Shown: positions 33,053-45,446, numbered from the stretch's first letter. The stretch is 64,000 nucleotides of DNA from Agelaius tricolor (GCA_023055355.1 JALJCS010000051.1:1054001-1118000), one strand, 5' to 3'. Made by a program: numbers and translations. Notes: generated from the sequence alone by a model not told the origin.

Positions 33053-33494
33053 CTGGAAGGGACAGAATGAAATGCAACTTCAGAGGCACCTCTGAAGAAA
33101 CTTTAGACTCCTTAACATCCACCGCAACAGCAACTTACACACACGTTTCAAACTCCCCAGCACAAAGGTAAAAGGCACACACAAGATGCAAGAATTGTAG
33201 GCTTAGCACTCCCAGGGGAGCCTGCAAGGAGGCTGCCAGCACAGGCATTGGTGTCTGTGGATGCAGCAGCTTTTCACAACCCTCTCAGATCTCCCACATG
33301 AAAACACCCTGAAGACCAGAACATCAACTGTTTCCTCAGGAGCTTCAACTGCCTCCTAAAGTTTACAGTCGGGAGGATCCTGCTCTCAGCAGATCTATAA
33401 GACTGAATAAAAACCAGTTCTTATCCAAACCCTTTTTTCCCCTAATAATCTCCTCAGTAATATTTGACAGAAGGAGGTGGATGTGATGCCAAAC

Positions 33495-33630
33495 CTGGGG
33501 AATGAGCCCGTAGCAGCCAGGAAGGTGGCTGGGATTCCTAATGATGATCTTCCTCTCATATGGCACCTTCAGGTGGCACTCATCATACATCAGGACTGGG
33601 GAGGACACTTGGAGCTCAGGAACGAGACAT
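33495..33630 (-). CDS. HYDIN: HYDIN-like exon 9
   Basis: 136 bp, phase 2 in and phase 0 out, CTGCCCAG acceptor and CCCCAG/GTTTGG donor. It encodes CLVPELQVSSPVLMYDECHL, then KVPYERKIIIRNPSHLPGCY and GLIPQ. The Asn-x-Ser-His-Leu-Pro-Gly-Cys-Tyr motif is a strong HYDIN signature. Confidence 0.85.
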
Positions 33631-34878
33631 CTGGGCAGAGAGATGACCCCAGGGCAATCAGAGATACTGAGAGAATGGAGAACGTTTCCCCCCAAAGATT
33701 GTGCAATGGAGCAGAACACGTTGGTCACTGTCAAATGCACATTGAACAGCCCTACAGGGATAAATTGCCTTCTACCTCTTCCCACTCCAACATGGCTTGT
33801 CAAGGAGGGGCAAACCCTGAGAGGCAGCACCCAGAGGCTGCCCAGTGCCCCAGGCAGAGCACTTTGAGCCACAGCTGCCTCAGCCCCTCCTTTACCCAAG
33901 AAGGCTTGCAAGGACTCCTGGAACAGTCCCAGTGAGCCACGAGCTCTGGGGGAGCCTTCCCAAGAAGGATCAGGGCTCCCTAAGGCTCAAGGAACACACA
34001 ACTCCAGTGTCTCAGTAAAAATGACTCCCTTCTCTGCCATGGTGCTGCTGCCCTGCCTGAGAACTCAGCTCTTTGCCCCAGCCCTGGAGGGCACGAGACA
34101 GCAGCTGCCCCACAGAGTGGCTGATCAGCCACCCCCTCCCAGGCCCTGCAGCTCCCTGGCTCCTGCACTGCACAGCTCCAGGCCCTGCCTGGCCCCAGCT
34201 CCACCTGCTTGACAAAATGGCAGCCCAGGCACTGCCTGCATGGCTCTGCCTGGGACAGGGAACAGCGCCAGGGAGCTGCATCCCTCTTGGCATCACACTG
34301 ACACCCACAGCAGCACAGCAGCATGGAATTCTGCTGCAGCAACAACGACTTTTGGTCTCAACTCTGACAACATTAAAGCTCAAAATGGGAAGCAGAGGGA
34401 AGGAGAATAACTGGAGCTGACCTGCCACACCAAGGGCTGCTTTCCCCTCGTCAGACCTTGCCCTCCCCACTCTTGCTGGGAGCCACTTCCCCCCTGCCAT
34501 GGGCCCTCATGGACAGAGCCAGACCCTGACTCTCAGCAGCTGCTTGGTGTGGCCCAAACCAGTGCACGGTGCTCACCACCAGCACAACTCCACCTCTTGC
34601 AGAAGAAGGAGAGGAGGCCCTTGGGAAATTTGTTCCACCTCAAGCACCAAAAACCAGGCCAAGAAATGATATCATTCCTGGTGCCTTTAGCAGAGGGCCC
34701 AGGCCCATGCTGGGCTGTGAGCAGGGGTGCTTTTCACCACAGGCTGCTGCCCAAGCACTGCTGTTCTCATGTCCAGCTGGCACAACATGAGGCCATTCAG
34801 CAGCTCTTCTCCTTGGCAGCTGCAGCCAGCAAAGCCTGTGCAAGGCGGTGCCTGGGGGGGCCAGGCAAGGGCTGGTAC

Positions 34879-34979
34879 CTGGCTGTGATGACCACTGATG
34901 CCACTCCCTCACCAAAACCCTCCAGGTCCACCAGCAATCTCCTGTAGAACTCCATCACCGTGTTGGAGCACAGGGTCAC
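34879..34979 (-). CDS. HYDIN: HYDIN-like exon 8
   Basis: 101 bp, phase 0 in and phase 2 out, TTTCACCAG acceptor and GCCAG/GTACC donor. It encodes VTLCSNTVMEFYRRLLVDLE then GFGEGVASVVITA. The Val-Asp-x-Glu-Gly-x-Gly-Glu-x-Val string closes an ASH domain in HYDIN family proteins. Confidence 0.75.
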
Positions 34980-35770
34980 CTGGTGAAAGAGAAGAACAGT
35001 CAATTCTTCCTTACATAAGCTCATTACCCACGTGTGATATCCTCCAGTTCCTGAGGGAGGATTTGGCCTTAATTCTTCTGCTGCTCCATGTTTAGAGCAC
35101 AGTCTCAGAGTAACAAAAGCCTTCTGGCAATGCCAGATTTGTTAAACACCCCTTGCTATCAGGTCAGCTACTTTAAAACATTAGACTAAAGCTCTATGCA
35201 CCACTGCATTCAAATTAAGGGGCCAATTTTTCATCTGACTACAAAGACATCCATGCAGAGGAAACCTGACTTGAACACAATGAGTTCAGCTTCACAGCAG
35301 GAAGCTGAGGGCAAAGTGTGGCCCAGCAGGTGCTCGGCAGTTCATGGCTGCAGAGTTTTTTGTCCCCACTGGAGATTCCTGCAGTGAACACAAATCATTC
35401 TGCTCCCCAGGAGGGGGGAAATGAGACCAAGAAGAAAAGCTAACTGCTTTATCCAATGACATCTCTCTAACAGCCACCTTCTGCCCTCATCCTTCTGCTG
35501 CCCACTTGCAATCAAATAACTCGCTCTCAAAAACACAAGAATGGCTTCAGGCCTTGACCATAAGGTATGTGACCTCAGCATATGAATTTGGAAACCAAAC
35601 AGTGCTCCTTGAGGAACATCCCGAGTAAGCCAGCTAGCAGAGGCCTCCCAGCAGTGCAGATCTCTCACTGCCAGGATGCTCAGAGCTGGCACCAGAGCTA
35701 AAGCCCTCCCACACTGCAGTGCAGCTCCAGCCCTGGTGCTGCAGCGTCTGTGGCTGGGCTCTGGCCGTAC

Positions 35771-35988
35771 CTCGATGTCCTGGTGTCCCTGGGGGAGGAT
35801 GGTGCCTTGGCTGGGATTGATGGTGAACTCCCTGGGCTCCACATAGAAATGAATTCCCTCCCTCCAGGCCGGGTCAGTGTCCCTACGGATCTGATCCACG
35901 CTGTCCACAGCGTCCGACATGCGGAGCTGGAACGTCAGGGGCACCGGGGAGCTGTTGGTGAGGCAGCAGCGCCGCGTGTAGGGAAAGC
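35771..35988 (-). CDS. HYDIN: HYDIN-like exon 7
   Basis: 218 bp, phase 1 in and phase 0 out, CCCCAG acceptor and GAG/GTACGG donor. It encodes FPYTRRCCLTNSSPVPLTFQ, later EGIHFYVEPREFTINPSQGT and ILPQGHQDIE. This continues the ASH domain begun in exon 6. The PREFTINPSQGTI motif is the typical second-half Pro-Ser-x-Gly-x-Ile turn. Confidence 0.8.
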
Positions 35989-37257
35989 CTGGGGAAGGAC
36001 ACAAATATCCATTCAGGCACCCACTAGGGCATGATCCTGGGGGAATATCCTGGCAGGATGAAAGTGGGATTGGAGTTGAGCTCTTTATTAGCTAAACTAC
36101 AGCTCAGCGAGAAGCTGCGTGAGGAATTAATCATCACTGAGTTCCCTTGGACACAGATTCCAGACTGCAGCCTTGAAAATGCCCACTCCTAGCCCTGCTG
36201 AACACTGCACGCTTCTCTCTTTGGGATGGGAAAGAGCTCCCTCACCTGCCCCAAACCAGCACCAGCTCTCTCTCAGTGATGAGTGTGCACCCAGACCCAG
36301 CATTTACTCTGAGAATTCAAGCTGTCAAATTCCCTGGTCAGCCTGCCAACACTCCCACCGTTTTCAAGATATATAAACAGTGAGTTGTCATTGAGAAGAA
36401 GCTACAGCAAAAGGGAGGATGGAATCAGGAACTAGAACGTGATGCAAAGCACCCTAATGCAGCTTGTCTCTGCAGGATCCTTAAGGCATCTCTTGGTTTG
36501 GGCCAAACAGACTGAGCACGTGACAGCTCAGAGCCCACTCAACTGGGGCACACCCAAGCCTTGCTTTGAGATTAGCAATTAGGAACCATGTCCCACCTCA
36601 CCCAAGAAACGGGGACATCACAGCCATGCTGCTCACTGTGATTGCTGCCTGCAAGGGTTTCCCCCACTCTAGCTCTGAGATTTGCTTTCCATCCTGCAAA
36701 GGCAGAGATACAGCCACTCATGGTGGGGATGTCCTGCAGAGCCCGCAGAGCAGCCACAGCCTGCTCTGCAGTGCACATCTGGCTGGGCTGGCAGCTCTGT
36801 GGGGAGGAGACTTCTCCCCAGGCCTGCTCACCAAGAGTCACTGGAACACAGATGGGGAGAACAAACAACTGCAGCTGCAGCCCAGAGCTTCTCTGTGCCC
36901 ATCCAAGTGACCACTGCCAGCTCCAGCAGGGACTCCAGCAGGGAGGCAAGAGAGGCACAAAAAGGACAAACCCAGGTGGCAAAACCTCAAATGAGACTGA
37001 GGCCAGCACATGCAGACAACAGTCAACAGTTACAAAGAAGCAAAGATCCAACAGCTGCCTTCAGCTGAAGAGACCTTAGGAATGAAATGGCATTCAGCAG
37101 GATCAATCTCCTGCTTCAGAACCATATTTCCATCTGTTGCCTTTCTTGTATCATTTCTTCAAAAGGCAGCTTGACAAGTGCCTCCGTGGTGATGCAGGCT
37201 GGGGCAGAAGCAGCTCAGGAAAGGCAATGAGTTTCCATCAGAAGTTCATCAATTTCA

Positions 37258-37941
37258 TTGTCCTGGGTTTAGGCTTGGCAGTGAATGTTGCCCTTGGTCT
37301 GGGAAGGGGGATAGGGGTTTTGGGGGGTTTTGGCCCCTGGCTGGGCTTTTCCGCTGGGGTTTTTGGGAGCTGTGGCGTGATGCCGTGGGCAGCTGTGCAG
37401 TGGGAGCTGAGGCTGGGCAGGGAGCGGAGCTTCCCTTCCTCCCGCTGGGGATCGCAGCTCGGCCGCTGCTGCTGCGGGAGGTTGTGTGCTTGGCCCGGGA
37501 CTGCCCTGGCTGCAGCTCAGCGCTGCCATCGGCCCTGCCTGCCTGCCCCGCTCCTGCCTGCTGCTGCTGGGCACTGCCCACATCCCCCTGCCCTTTGGGG
37601 CTCTGCACAAGGAGCATTTCCTCTTTCCCTTCCCTTCCCTTCCTGCACCGGCTGGGAGGGGATCCCTGCCCTGCCAGAGCCCACAGCTCCTCCTGCTGTG
37701 ACCACAACTCCACCAAAGGGGAAAAACGGGACTTGGCCCCTGGCAAACGTCTGTTCTTGCCTTCTTGTCTGTGCTCTCCTGAGATAGTCTAGGAAAGAAC
37801 TGTTATTCCTTTTCCCATAGTTTTGCCTGGGAGCCCTGTCATTTCAAAGGGATAATAATTTGGAGGGAACGGCTCATCTTTCCATTGCAGGAAGATTCCC
37901 ACCTTCCTTGGCAGACATCTGTCTTTTCAAGCAGCACAGAG
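37258..37941 (+). repeat. Solo LTR with GC-rich U3, related to the ERV-L LTR at its 3' third
   Basis: It starts TGTCCTGGGTTTAGG. The final part, AACTGTTATTCC ... TTTGGAGGGAACGG ... CTGTCTTTTCAAG, matches the 3' thirds of the LTRs at 12206-12913 and 39567-40246. The GC-rich first part differs, so this is a related subfamily. It lies in the intron between HYDIN-like exons 6 and 7. Confidence 0.6.
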
Positions 37942-38138
37942 ACACCAGAAAATACCGACTTTCTATTCCTTGCTCCTATTGGATCTCACAATGGCAAAAT
38001 GCCCCCTGAGGCAGCAGCAGCAGCAGCCCTGCAGTTGACAGCCTGAAGAGGCTGCTGGGGCAGACCAGGAGTGAGGGATGCTTTTCTGTTGGAAGGCACA
38101 GATCCCTGACGCTGTGTCCCAGCCCAGGCAACACTCAC

Positions 38139-38206
38139 CAAAGGAGATGTCCCCGAAGTCGAGCTCAGGGAGGTCGAAGTGTAAATTCGGTCCAGTGACG
38201 CTGCCC
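38139..38206 (-). CDS. HYDIN: HYDIN-like exon 6
   Basis: A 68 bp exon with a CCTCCAG acceptor and a TTTG/GTGAGT donor, entered in phase 2 and left in phase 1. It encodes GSVTGPNLHFDLPELDFGDI-Ser-Phe, an ASH-domain first strand. In HYDIN as I know it, this segment lies roughly 250 residues downstream of the exon 5 sequence. Confidence 0.75.
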
Positions 38207-39566
38207 CTGGAGGCCGAGGACAGAGCAGGAAAGGGCTGGGTTAAAGGCATTGCAAAGGTCCGGCTGTCGTGGCTCGGGGCACAAAACCTGGGCTCAGGGC
38301 ACCCTGGGTTTCCAACCAACACAGCACCGTGTGCTCAGCACAGGGCCCTGTGCACAGGAGGCAGCTCAAGCCAAGGGGCAGCAGCCAACAGCCCCTGATG
38401 GGCTCTGGGCACAGGGCAGGCAGGAGAAGCCCCTGGCTTGCTGGGGGTCCCATGAAGGACCCTGAACACACACCCAGACAGGGCTCCGTGCCTCAGTTTC
38501 CCCAGCTGCAATGGGGTGGACATCAAGGTGTCCCCACAAACTTCTGTAAGCAGCCCTGCCAGCCACAGGTTCCCTGCTTTGCTCCTTCTTAGCTGCAACT
38601 GCTGTTCCCATGGAGGAGCTTTCCCAGGAGAGTTTGACCCACACAATCATTACAGACACAGTTCTGAGACACAAATCCAGGGCATTCCCAAACATCCTCT
38701 GGAAAGAGCAGCAACAGTTCTACCCAGGGGACAGATGAATCCTAGAGGAAAGGACCAGCTTGTCAGCAGTGCCCCAGCTGGCACAGCCAAGAGCAAGAGC
38801 TTCAACAAGCAAACAAGGCTGTCCTGAATCTAGCACAGCACCTCACCTGGCCTTGAACTCAGCAGACACACTCCAAAAGTCACCAACATCCCCTGAAATC
38901 AGCACTTGAAGCTGTACAACACTCACCAGTTGATTTCATGGTTGATGCCAATCAGTGCCCACTCTGCCTTTTGGTTCCAAATCAAGGAGCAGTGACCTGG
39001 GCCTTGTGTTGTATTCACAGGACTGGCCCTGGCTCTGCTCTGCACATCTCAACAAGAGACACCTGCCCTTGCTCCAGGAGAAAGCTGCTTATGCACAAAC
39101 ACCCCATGACCACTTTGGGGGAGGGACAGAGGAGAATCAATTCTTTGATGGTGAAAGGTTCCCTCTTGATTTCCAAAAGAAAAAAGCAGCACTTTTCCTC
39201 CAAAAACAAAGCCAGCATCATTGTTTCCCCACTATGGGCACACCTACTCACCACTTTTCTCTTGCTAAGGAATAACTTCCCTGTTCTTTTTTATCCATCT
39301 CCCTTATCTTATTGCTATCATCCAGTGCAGATTGCTTTCATTTCTTGACTGCCTTGAGCCAGTGCCTGCCAAGAGCAGCAGCCCAGCTCCAAAGCTGCAG
39401 AGCAGCCAGCATCAGCTCTCCTGCTCACACTGCATTATCCTGCCAGCACATGGCTCAGGCTGGCAGGGACAAGGCCTCACGCTGCTGTGGTGCTGAGGAC
39501 TGAGCTCTGCCTCCCCTATGACCACCCCTTCTCCCTTTTGCTGGGCCAGGATTGTCTCTTGCCATG

Positions 39567-40246
39567 TGTTCCAGATTGCAATGCAAGATCTTTTCCATTA
39601 CCATCTGTATGGCAGACTACCTCTGTCAAGTGGGCAGTTTGCTTTATCTCTCTCTTTGAGTGACCACAATCACTCCTCCCTGGGGAGGGGACATCTGCTG
39701 ATAACAGCTATTGAATGTCACTGCACGACTGATAAGAACTATAACATCCCATTGGGAGATGCTCCGCCCAGAGGGAGGAGCCAAGCATTGCTACCCAGAT
39801 AGAATCCAGAGGTTTTTGAGACACCAGCACGGCTTTCTCCACTGGATTCTCCAGAGGAACAGCAGCTGCCTCTTCTTCCTCCACTGGATCTTCAGAGGAA
39901 GAATACATCCTTCTCCACAGGTGCCCCTTGCTCCAACAGAACCACCCCTGACACTGCAGGAGGGCTGCAGCCACATTTCCAATTGGACTGCTCCCAACAC
40001 CCCACAGGGTGTCAGGTTGGGTTCTGACTCTGTCAGTGTTGTTCTAGTGTACTGCACTGTTGATTTTATCCTTTTTTTTCTTTTCCCTATTAAGGGACTG
40101 CTATTTCCTGCTCCCGTATTTTTGCCTGAGAGCCCCCTTAATTTAAAATTTACAGCAATTCGGAGGGGTGGGGAGGGTTTACATTCTCCATTTCAGGAGA
40201 GGCTCCTGCCTTCCTTAGCAGACTCCTGTCTTTCCAAACCAAGATA
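39567..40246 (+). repeat. Solo LTR, same family as the ERV-L 3' LTR
   Basis: Homologous throughout to 12206-12913, including GACATCTGCTG...TGTCACTGCA(C/T)GACTGATAA, GGGAGGAGCCAAGC and the GGAGGGG tail ending CAAACCAAGATA. It lies immediately beside the damaged 3' end of HYDIN-like exon 5. No clear target duplication was found. Confidence 0.75.
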
Positions 40247-40269
40247 TGCACAAGGACAGATCCTCAGCT

Positions 40270-40467
40270 CTGGGTGCTCAGCTGGTACCGAGCTGCCTGG
40301 TTACCAACATTGCGCACCAGCGGAGTCTCCTGGGTTCTGTACCTGACCGGACACTTGGAGAAGTCCAGCTGGGCAGGGAAGTCCAGGGTAGCTCGGGCAC
40401 CAATGGCCCGAATTGGCACAACTATCCTTTCATTTTCAGTGACACAGACCAGCTCGTGGGAATAATC
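40270..40467 (-). CDS. HYDIN: HYDIN-like exon 5, 3' end damaged
   Basis: Phase 0 start after CCCTGCAG. It encodes DYSHELVCVTENERIVVPIR, then AIGARATLDFPAQLDFSKCP and VRYRTQETPLVRNVGNQAAR, the junction of two ASH domains. The frame then runs to an in-frame TGA at about 40264 without a consensus donor. Only a weak CTCG/GTACC site exists, which would leave phase 2, the phase exon 6 needs. The right boundary of a 680 bp LTR lies about 20 bp away, so the original donor may have been lost to that insertion. End coordinate approximate. Confidence 0.7.
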
Positions 40468-40769
40468 CTGCAGGGAAAGAAACTGGCTCAGCACAGGACA
40501 TTTAGTGCCATCCCCATGGCAGAAGAAAAACCATTTCCTAGAACCCTTCAAGGGCATCAATTTACCTTTGCCACCCTAAAATGAACACCAAGTTCTACTA
40601 ATGTGTCACATTTTAAAGGCACCAGTGCACTTTGCAAAACCTATCTCAGTGGCATTAAGCCCTTTTGTCACTTGGGTCATCCAGAGAAATGCCCTAGGCC
40701 ACCACAATTTTTATTCTAAATTTCAATGATGTTAAATAATTCCTAAGTCCCTTCTAAGGAACATGGAGC

Positions 40770-41154
40770 TGTCACAGACATCTTTTATGAAAATCCTTTC
40801 CTTGGGATTTTTCCTCCTGAGAAGCTGAGAGACCTCAGGAACAAAATGGAAACAATGATTATCTGCTGCTGTGGAATGTAACAGGTGCATCTGTGATTGG
40901 CCCATGCTGGATGTTTGTAATTAATGGCCAATCACAGCCCAGCTGGCTCAGACAGAGAGTCCAGGCCAGAAGCCTTTGTTATCATTCCTTCCTATTCTAT
41001 TCTTAGCTAGCCTTCTGATGAAATCCCTTCTTCTATTCTTTTAGTATAGTTTTTATATAATATATATCATAAAATAATAAATCAAGCCTTCTGAAACATG
41101 GAGTCAGACCCTTGTCTCTTCCCTCATCCTAAGACCCCTGGGAACACAGTCACA
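40770..41154 (+). repeat. Solo LTR, TGTCACAGACAT family, copy 1
   Basis: Starts TGTCACAGACATC and ends ACACAGTCACA. It is flanked by a perfect 6 bp target duplication TGGAGC (40764-40769 and 41155-41160). Contains AATAAATCAAG near 41077. The 6 bp duplication indicates a class II (alpha/beta-type) integrase. Confidence 0.92.
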
Positions 41155-41481
41155 TGGAGCTGGGGAACACAGGACATTCCTCTTTAGGTTTCTATATTCC
41201 CACTGTCTGAGAATAGGATAAAGTGTTGAACTGACTCTAAGCAGCAAAAAGAAGATGAGAAAGCAGCTGTACCCAAAGAGATCCTGCACCTCTGGCCTGG
41301 TGCAGAAACATCAGTTGGCTCAGAACTCCCCTCTAACTTTGCCTCTCCAACCAAGGCAGGAGAAGAACAGTGCCAAGAGGCAGCAGGATGCTGTTGGCAG
41401 TCAGCAAGGAGGAAAGCTCTCTGACCTCGTTGTTCCTCTGCTGTTTTCCATCATAATGAAATCCCTTCCACTGGACCTAGA

Positions 41482-41866
41482 TGTCGCAGGCATCTTTTAT
41501 GAAAAATCCTTTCCTTAGGATTTTTCCTCCTGAGAAGCTGAGAGGCCTCAGGAACAAAATGTAAACAATGATTATCTGCTGCTGTGGAATACAACAGGTG
41601 GATCTTCGATTGGTCCATGTTGGTTGTTTCTAATCAATGGCCAATCACAGCCCAGCTGGCTCAGACAGAGAGCCGAGCCACAAACCTTTGTTATCATTCC
41701 TTCCTATTCTATTCTGAGCTAGCCTTCTGATGAAACCTTTTCTTCTATTCTTTTAGTATAGTTTTAATGTAATATCTATCATAAAATAATAAATCAAGCC
41801 TTCTGAAACATGGAGTCAGATCCTCATCTCTTCCCTCATCCAAGAAACCCTGTGAACACTGTCACA
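41482..41866 (+). repeat. Solo LTR, TGTCACAGACAT family, copy 2
   Basis: Starts TGTCGCAGGCATC and ends ACACTGTCACA. Perfect 6 bp target duplication CCTAGA (41476-41481 and 41867-41872). Same orientation as copy 1, 330 bp away. Confidence 0.92.
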
Positions 41867-41902
41867 CCTAGAGATGGCCAAAGATCTATCAACAGCCCTC
41901 TG

Positions 41903-42184
41903 TCATTTTCACTGTTCCCTGTGCATCTTCCCCTGGCAATGCTCAGGGATGTGCAGGGAGGGCAAGCAGAGCCTGTCAGGCCTGGCTGCAGTGCCCTCAT
42001 TTTCACTGCTCCCTGTGCATCTTCCCCTGGCAATGCTCAGGGATGTGCAGGGAGGGCAAGCAGAGCCTGTCAGGCCTGGCTGCAGTGCCCTCATTTTCAC
42101 TGTTCCCTGTGCATCTTCCCCTGGCAATGCTCAGGGATGTGCAGGGAGGGCAAGCAGAGCCTGTCAGGCCTGGCTGCAGTGCCT
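41903..42184 (+). repeat. Three tandem copies of a 94 bp unit
   Basis: TCATTTTCACTG starts at 41903, 41997 and 42091. The units are almost identical to 42184. They contain TGGCAATGCTCAGGGATGTG and TGTCAGGCCTGGCTGCAG. The low divergence implies recent amplification within the HYDIN-like intron. Confidence 0.95.
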
Positions 42185-42331
42185 GCCAGCAGTGCCAAGG
42201 TGTGACTGGCTGCAGGCTGCCTGCCCAGGGCCTGGAGCCCAGCTCACAGCATGCAATGGGCTCTATCCCCAGAGTGCAGGGAAAACAGTGGCTGTGGAGA
42301 TCATTCTGTGTTTTGGCCCCTCCAGCCTCAC

Positions 42332-42466
42332 CTTGTTCCCGCCGGGGGTGAAGCGGATGCGCACAGGGGCAGACGCGCCCGGCGGCACCAGACGGAAAAC
42401 ATCGCTGGAGCACGAGAGCTGGAAGTAAGGGGAGCTCTCCATGGAGACCTTCACCACCTGAGGAAC
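42332..42466 (-). CDS. HYDIN: HYDIN-like exon 4
   Basis: 45 codons, phase 0/0, TGCTGCAG acceptor and AAG/GTGAGG donor. It contains VPQVVKVSMESSPYFQLSCS and ends FRLVPPGASAPVRIRFTPGG-Asn-Lys. The Val-Pro-Pro-Gly-x-Ser-x-x-Val-x-Ile-x-Phe-x-Pro string is the conserved later half of an ASH domain. Confidence 0.8.
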
Positions 42467-43429
42467 CTGCAGCAAAGACATGAAATGTAAGAGCCTGAAT
42501 GAGGCATGTGGGACTCCAGGCAGCTCTCCAAAATGCAGTTCATGCCATCCAAGAGGTTACAGCAGTCCAGGGTCGTGGGGGACAGAGCCTGTGCCTACAG
42601 CTGTCAGCCCCAGCTGCAGGCAAGCCTGGAGACCCTTTAATTTTGGTTACAATGCATTATATACTTCTCTTTGCTCAGCATCTTCATACAGTAGAACCAA
42701 TCTATACCTTACCTATTATCTATAGCCTATCATAACTACCATCATTACCACATTCATGTTACTATTCTCCAATCACTAAAAGTTAGTACATTACAGTTTA
42801 AGCTAGAAATTGTTTTTCAGTTTTCTTGCAGTGGAAAATTCTGAGACCTTTTTTCTACTTGCCACATCAGCAGGCTTGTTTGCCTGTGCTATCTTCTTGT
42901 TTGGTAAAAACATTTTCTTGTTTGAGGTGGGTTTATCCTTTGATCTAAGCCATAAAAACCCCTTCGAACTAACACACCCTTTGGCTCCTTGGTTAGCCAG
43001 TAAGACTGGCTCAGCAATTCTTTTCTTCTATATCAAAACTTGCTTCCAACTCTATTCCTTCATCAGACTCCACATTTAAAAATCTTTCTGCTAAGTATAC
43101 GTATCTGTGAGACTTTCTTGTCAAACTTTCATCCTTCCCAACAATGAAATAATGATTTTGCCACTTTTGAAACAATAATTTTGCCACTTGTGGAAACAGG
43201 ACGAGAGGAGACCTGTCTGTGTCCTGCTGACATCCCTCCTTGGCCCCTTTTCCAAAGCACTTTCAGCTGTGCAGGTGCAGGCACATCATTCACATGGGTG
43301 AACTCAGATCCCTTCTGTCTGGGTCCAGAATTTTGGCCAGGGGCAGTTGGGCAGTGCCTGGTGGGATGGAAGGGCCGAGCAGGTCAGCACCAGCAGGATG
43401 GAGACAGAGCACCTGAACCAAGTCATCTG

Positions 43430-43980
43430 TGTGGGAATCCACAAAATCAAAGGGTTTTGGGAAAGCTGCAAAAGGAAGGCCCCAGAGACAGCAGAACTGT
43501 GATTAGAGCTAAGCAGCAGCCATGAGATAGGTCAGCAGAAAAATTATTTAAAAAGTAGAAAATCAAGGACAAATAGAACAATGGTCTGTGTATTAATGCT
43601 TGTCTAGAATAACTCCCTAAGCTACAGAAAAGTTTATCTAGCAAGATATTAGGAAAGTTGAAGCTTAATAATGGAGCTCTGTGCATTGTGTTTTAAGGCT
43701 TACAAGCAGGTATTGTATTCAAAATAAGCAAGCAGTGTTTTAACCAAAGGTACGTGTGCTTATAGTGGTTGGATAGAACTACTGTCAATGTGCTTTTGCT
43801 TTATGTGATTGGTCAAGAAACTTGTAAAGTAAGTTGTAACATTAAGTTCTTGGTCTGCTGCCTGGGATGTGAGCTGCTGGCATCTTCCCATTGTCATAAT
43901 CATGTAATGAGAGTGATGCTGGAAAATAAAACAGCTCAAGGCAGTTCCACAGCAGCCCTGTCCCGTTTGTGATTTGTACA
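43430..43980 (+). repeat. Solo LTR, TGTGGGAATCC family, copy 1
   Basis: About 549 bp from TGTGGGAATCCAC to GTGATTTGTA(CA), with GGAAAATAAAACAGC near 43921 as poly(A) signal. It is the inverted homologue of 49176-49723. No clear target duplication. Confidence 0.8.
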
Positions 43981-45184
43981 GAGCCCCCAGCTGGTGATAA
44001 ACTGAAATTCAACAAGGTCAAAAAACCTGCTGGCTTCTACCTGCACACAGCCATGCAATCATGGTCCAGAGGGGGAATGTGCTACCTGAAAGCAAAGCAT
44101 CAAATTGTCCTGCGGGAAGGAAGAAATTCCCTTCTAGCAGATCAGGTTTGGGCAGGGCAGTTCTGGGGATAGAGTCATGCAGGCAGAGCAGCAAGAGAGG
44201 ACACCAAACCCTGTGGCCTTACTGGGAGTAAAAGTAAACCTGAAAAGCAAAAGGAGGAACACAGCAAGGCAACCCCTAAAACAAGCAGATGGCAAAGAGA
44301 ATTTAAATGGGCAGTAAAGCAGCAAGGAAGAATCATCAAACCATGAGAGCAATCAGCTTGCCAAAAGTGATGGAAACACAGACAGGCTGTGCCTATTGAC
44401 TCTGGGCTTCAAAGGCATTTTCTGCCTGGAGAAACATGACCAGCACTGAGTGACAGTGTGGTTCCAGTATGCAAAGCCAATCTTGGCTCTCCAGGGCTTC
44501 TTGCTGCCTGTGCAGGCAAGCTGGGCTGCTGGGCATTCCTGCCTGCAGCCAGCAGGCCAGGTGCTGCCCTCTGGGATTCACAGACACAGCACACATGCAT
44601 TTTCTAGCACACAGATATCATCAACCCCTGAGCACCAAAATGCTCTCCAAAAGTCTAAACCAGATGATTTGGACTCCCTCCTGTCTCTTCCCACCAGCCC
44701 ACTCCTGCCACAAGCTTCATTTGAGAAAATGTTTCCCTCACTGAAATTCCAATGGTCTCCGTTTTCCTCTTTACAGTGGAACACAACTGGTGACATTTTT
44801 CAACTTTTTCCCTCTCAGTTCTCTTGGGAAACTGCAAAGCAATCCCAATTTTTTCAAGTGAAGGTGAAAACCTCCAGGAGCACATGACTTTGGATGTGCT
44901 GTGGTTCTCCAAAGGCAAAGCAGAGCACCGTGTTGCTTTTGGAAAAGCTGAGCAGAGCTGAATGAAGCTGAGCAGGAGCCTCAAGTGGCACCTAAAGGCC
45001 TCTCACTGCTTCTGCTCCATCAGTCTCATTGCAGGGCTCTTTCAGAACACGGTTCCTGCAGTGCCAATGCCATGAATGAGAAGTGATTCCAGCACAAAGT
45101 GGAGAAGACTCAGCCCCTGAGCTCTGACTCTGAGCTGCACAAAGGGAGCCAAACTGGCTGAGAGAGGCAGAGATTCCTACCAAG

Positions 45185-45446
45185 ATTAGTCAAGGAGACA
45201 GAGGATGTGCTATAGACTCAAGGCAAAGCATGAGAGCAGGTAAAAACTGTACAGCCCTCAAGATTCCTATCAATCCAGAGCTTGCAAGAGAAGGAAACTC
45301 CTTTGGGATTGATACCATCAACACATGGCCAGAATCAGGGGACAATTCCAAGCACAGGAAGATTTCCACCATCTTGCAGGACAAAGGTGCTGAGACATTT
45401 TCTTCTGGATGTGCTGCAGCAGATAACTTGCTTTGCTGTACACTGG
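45185..45446 (+). repeat. Local direct duplication, copy A
   Basis: Shares ACTGTACAGCCCTCAAGATT, TCAACACATGG and AAGATTTCCACCATC, followed by GGTGCTGAGACATTTTC, with 48403-48551 plus 48938-49003. It lies just beside HYDIN-like exon 3. Confidence 0.85.
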
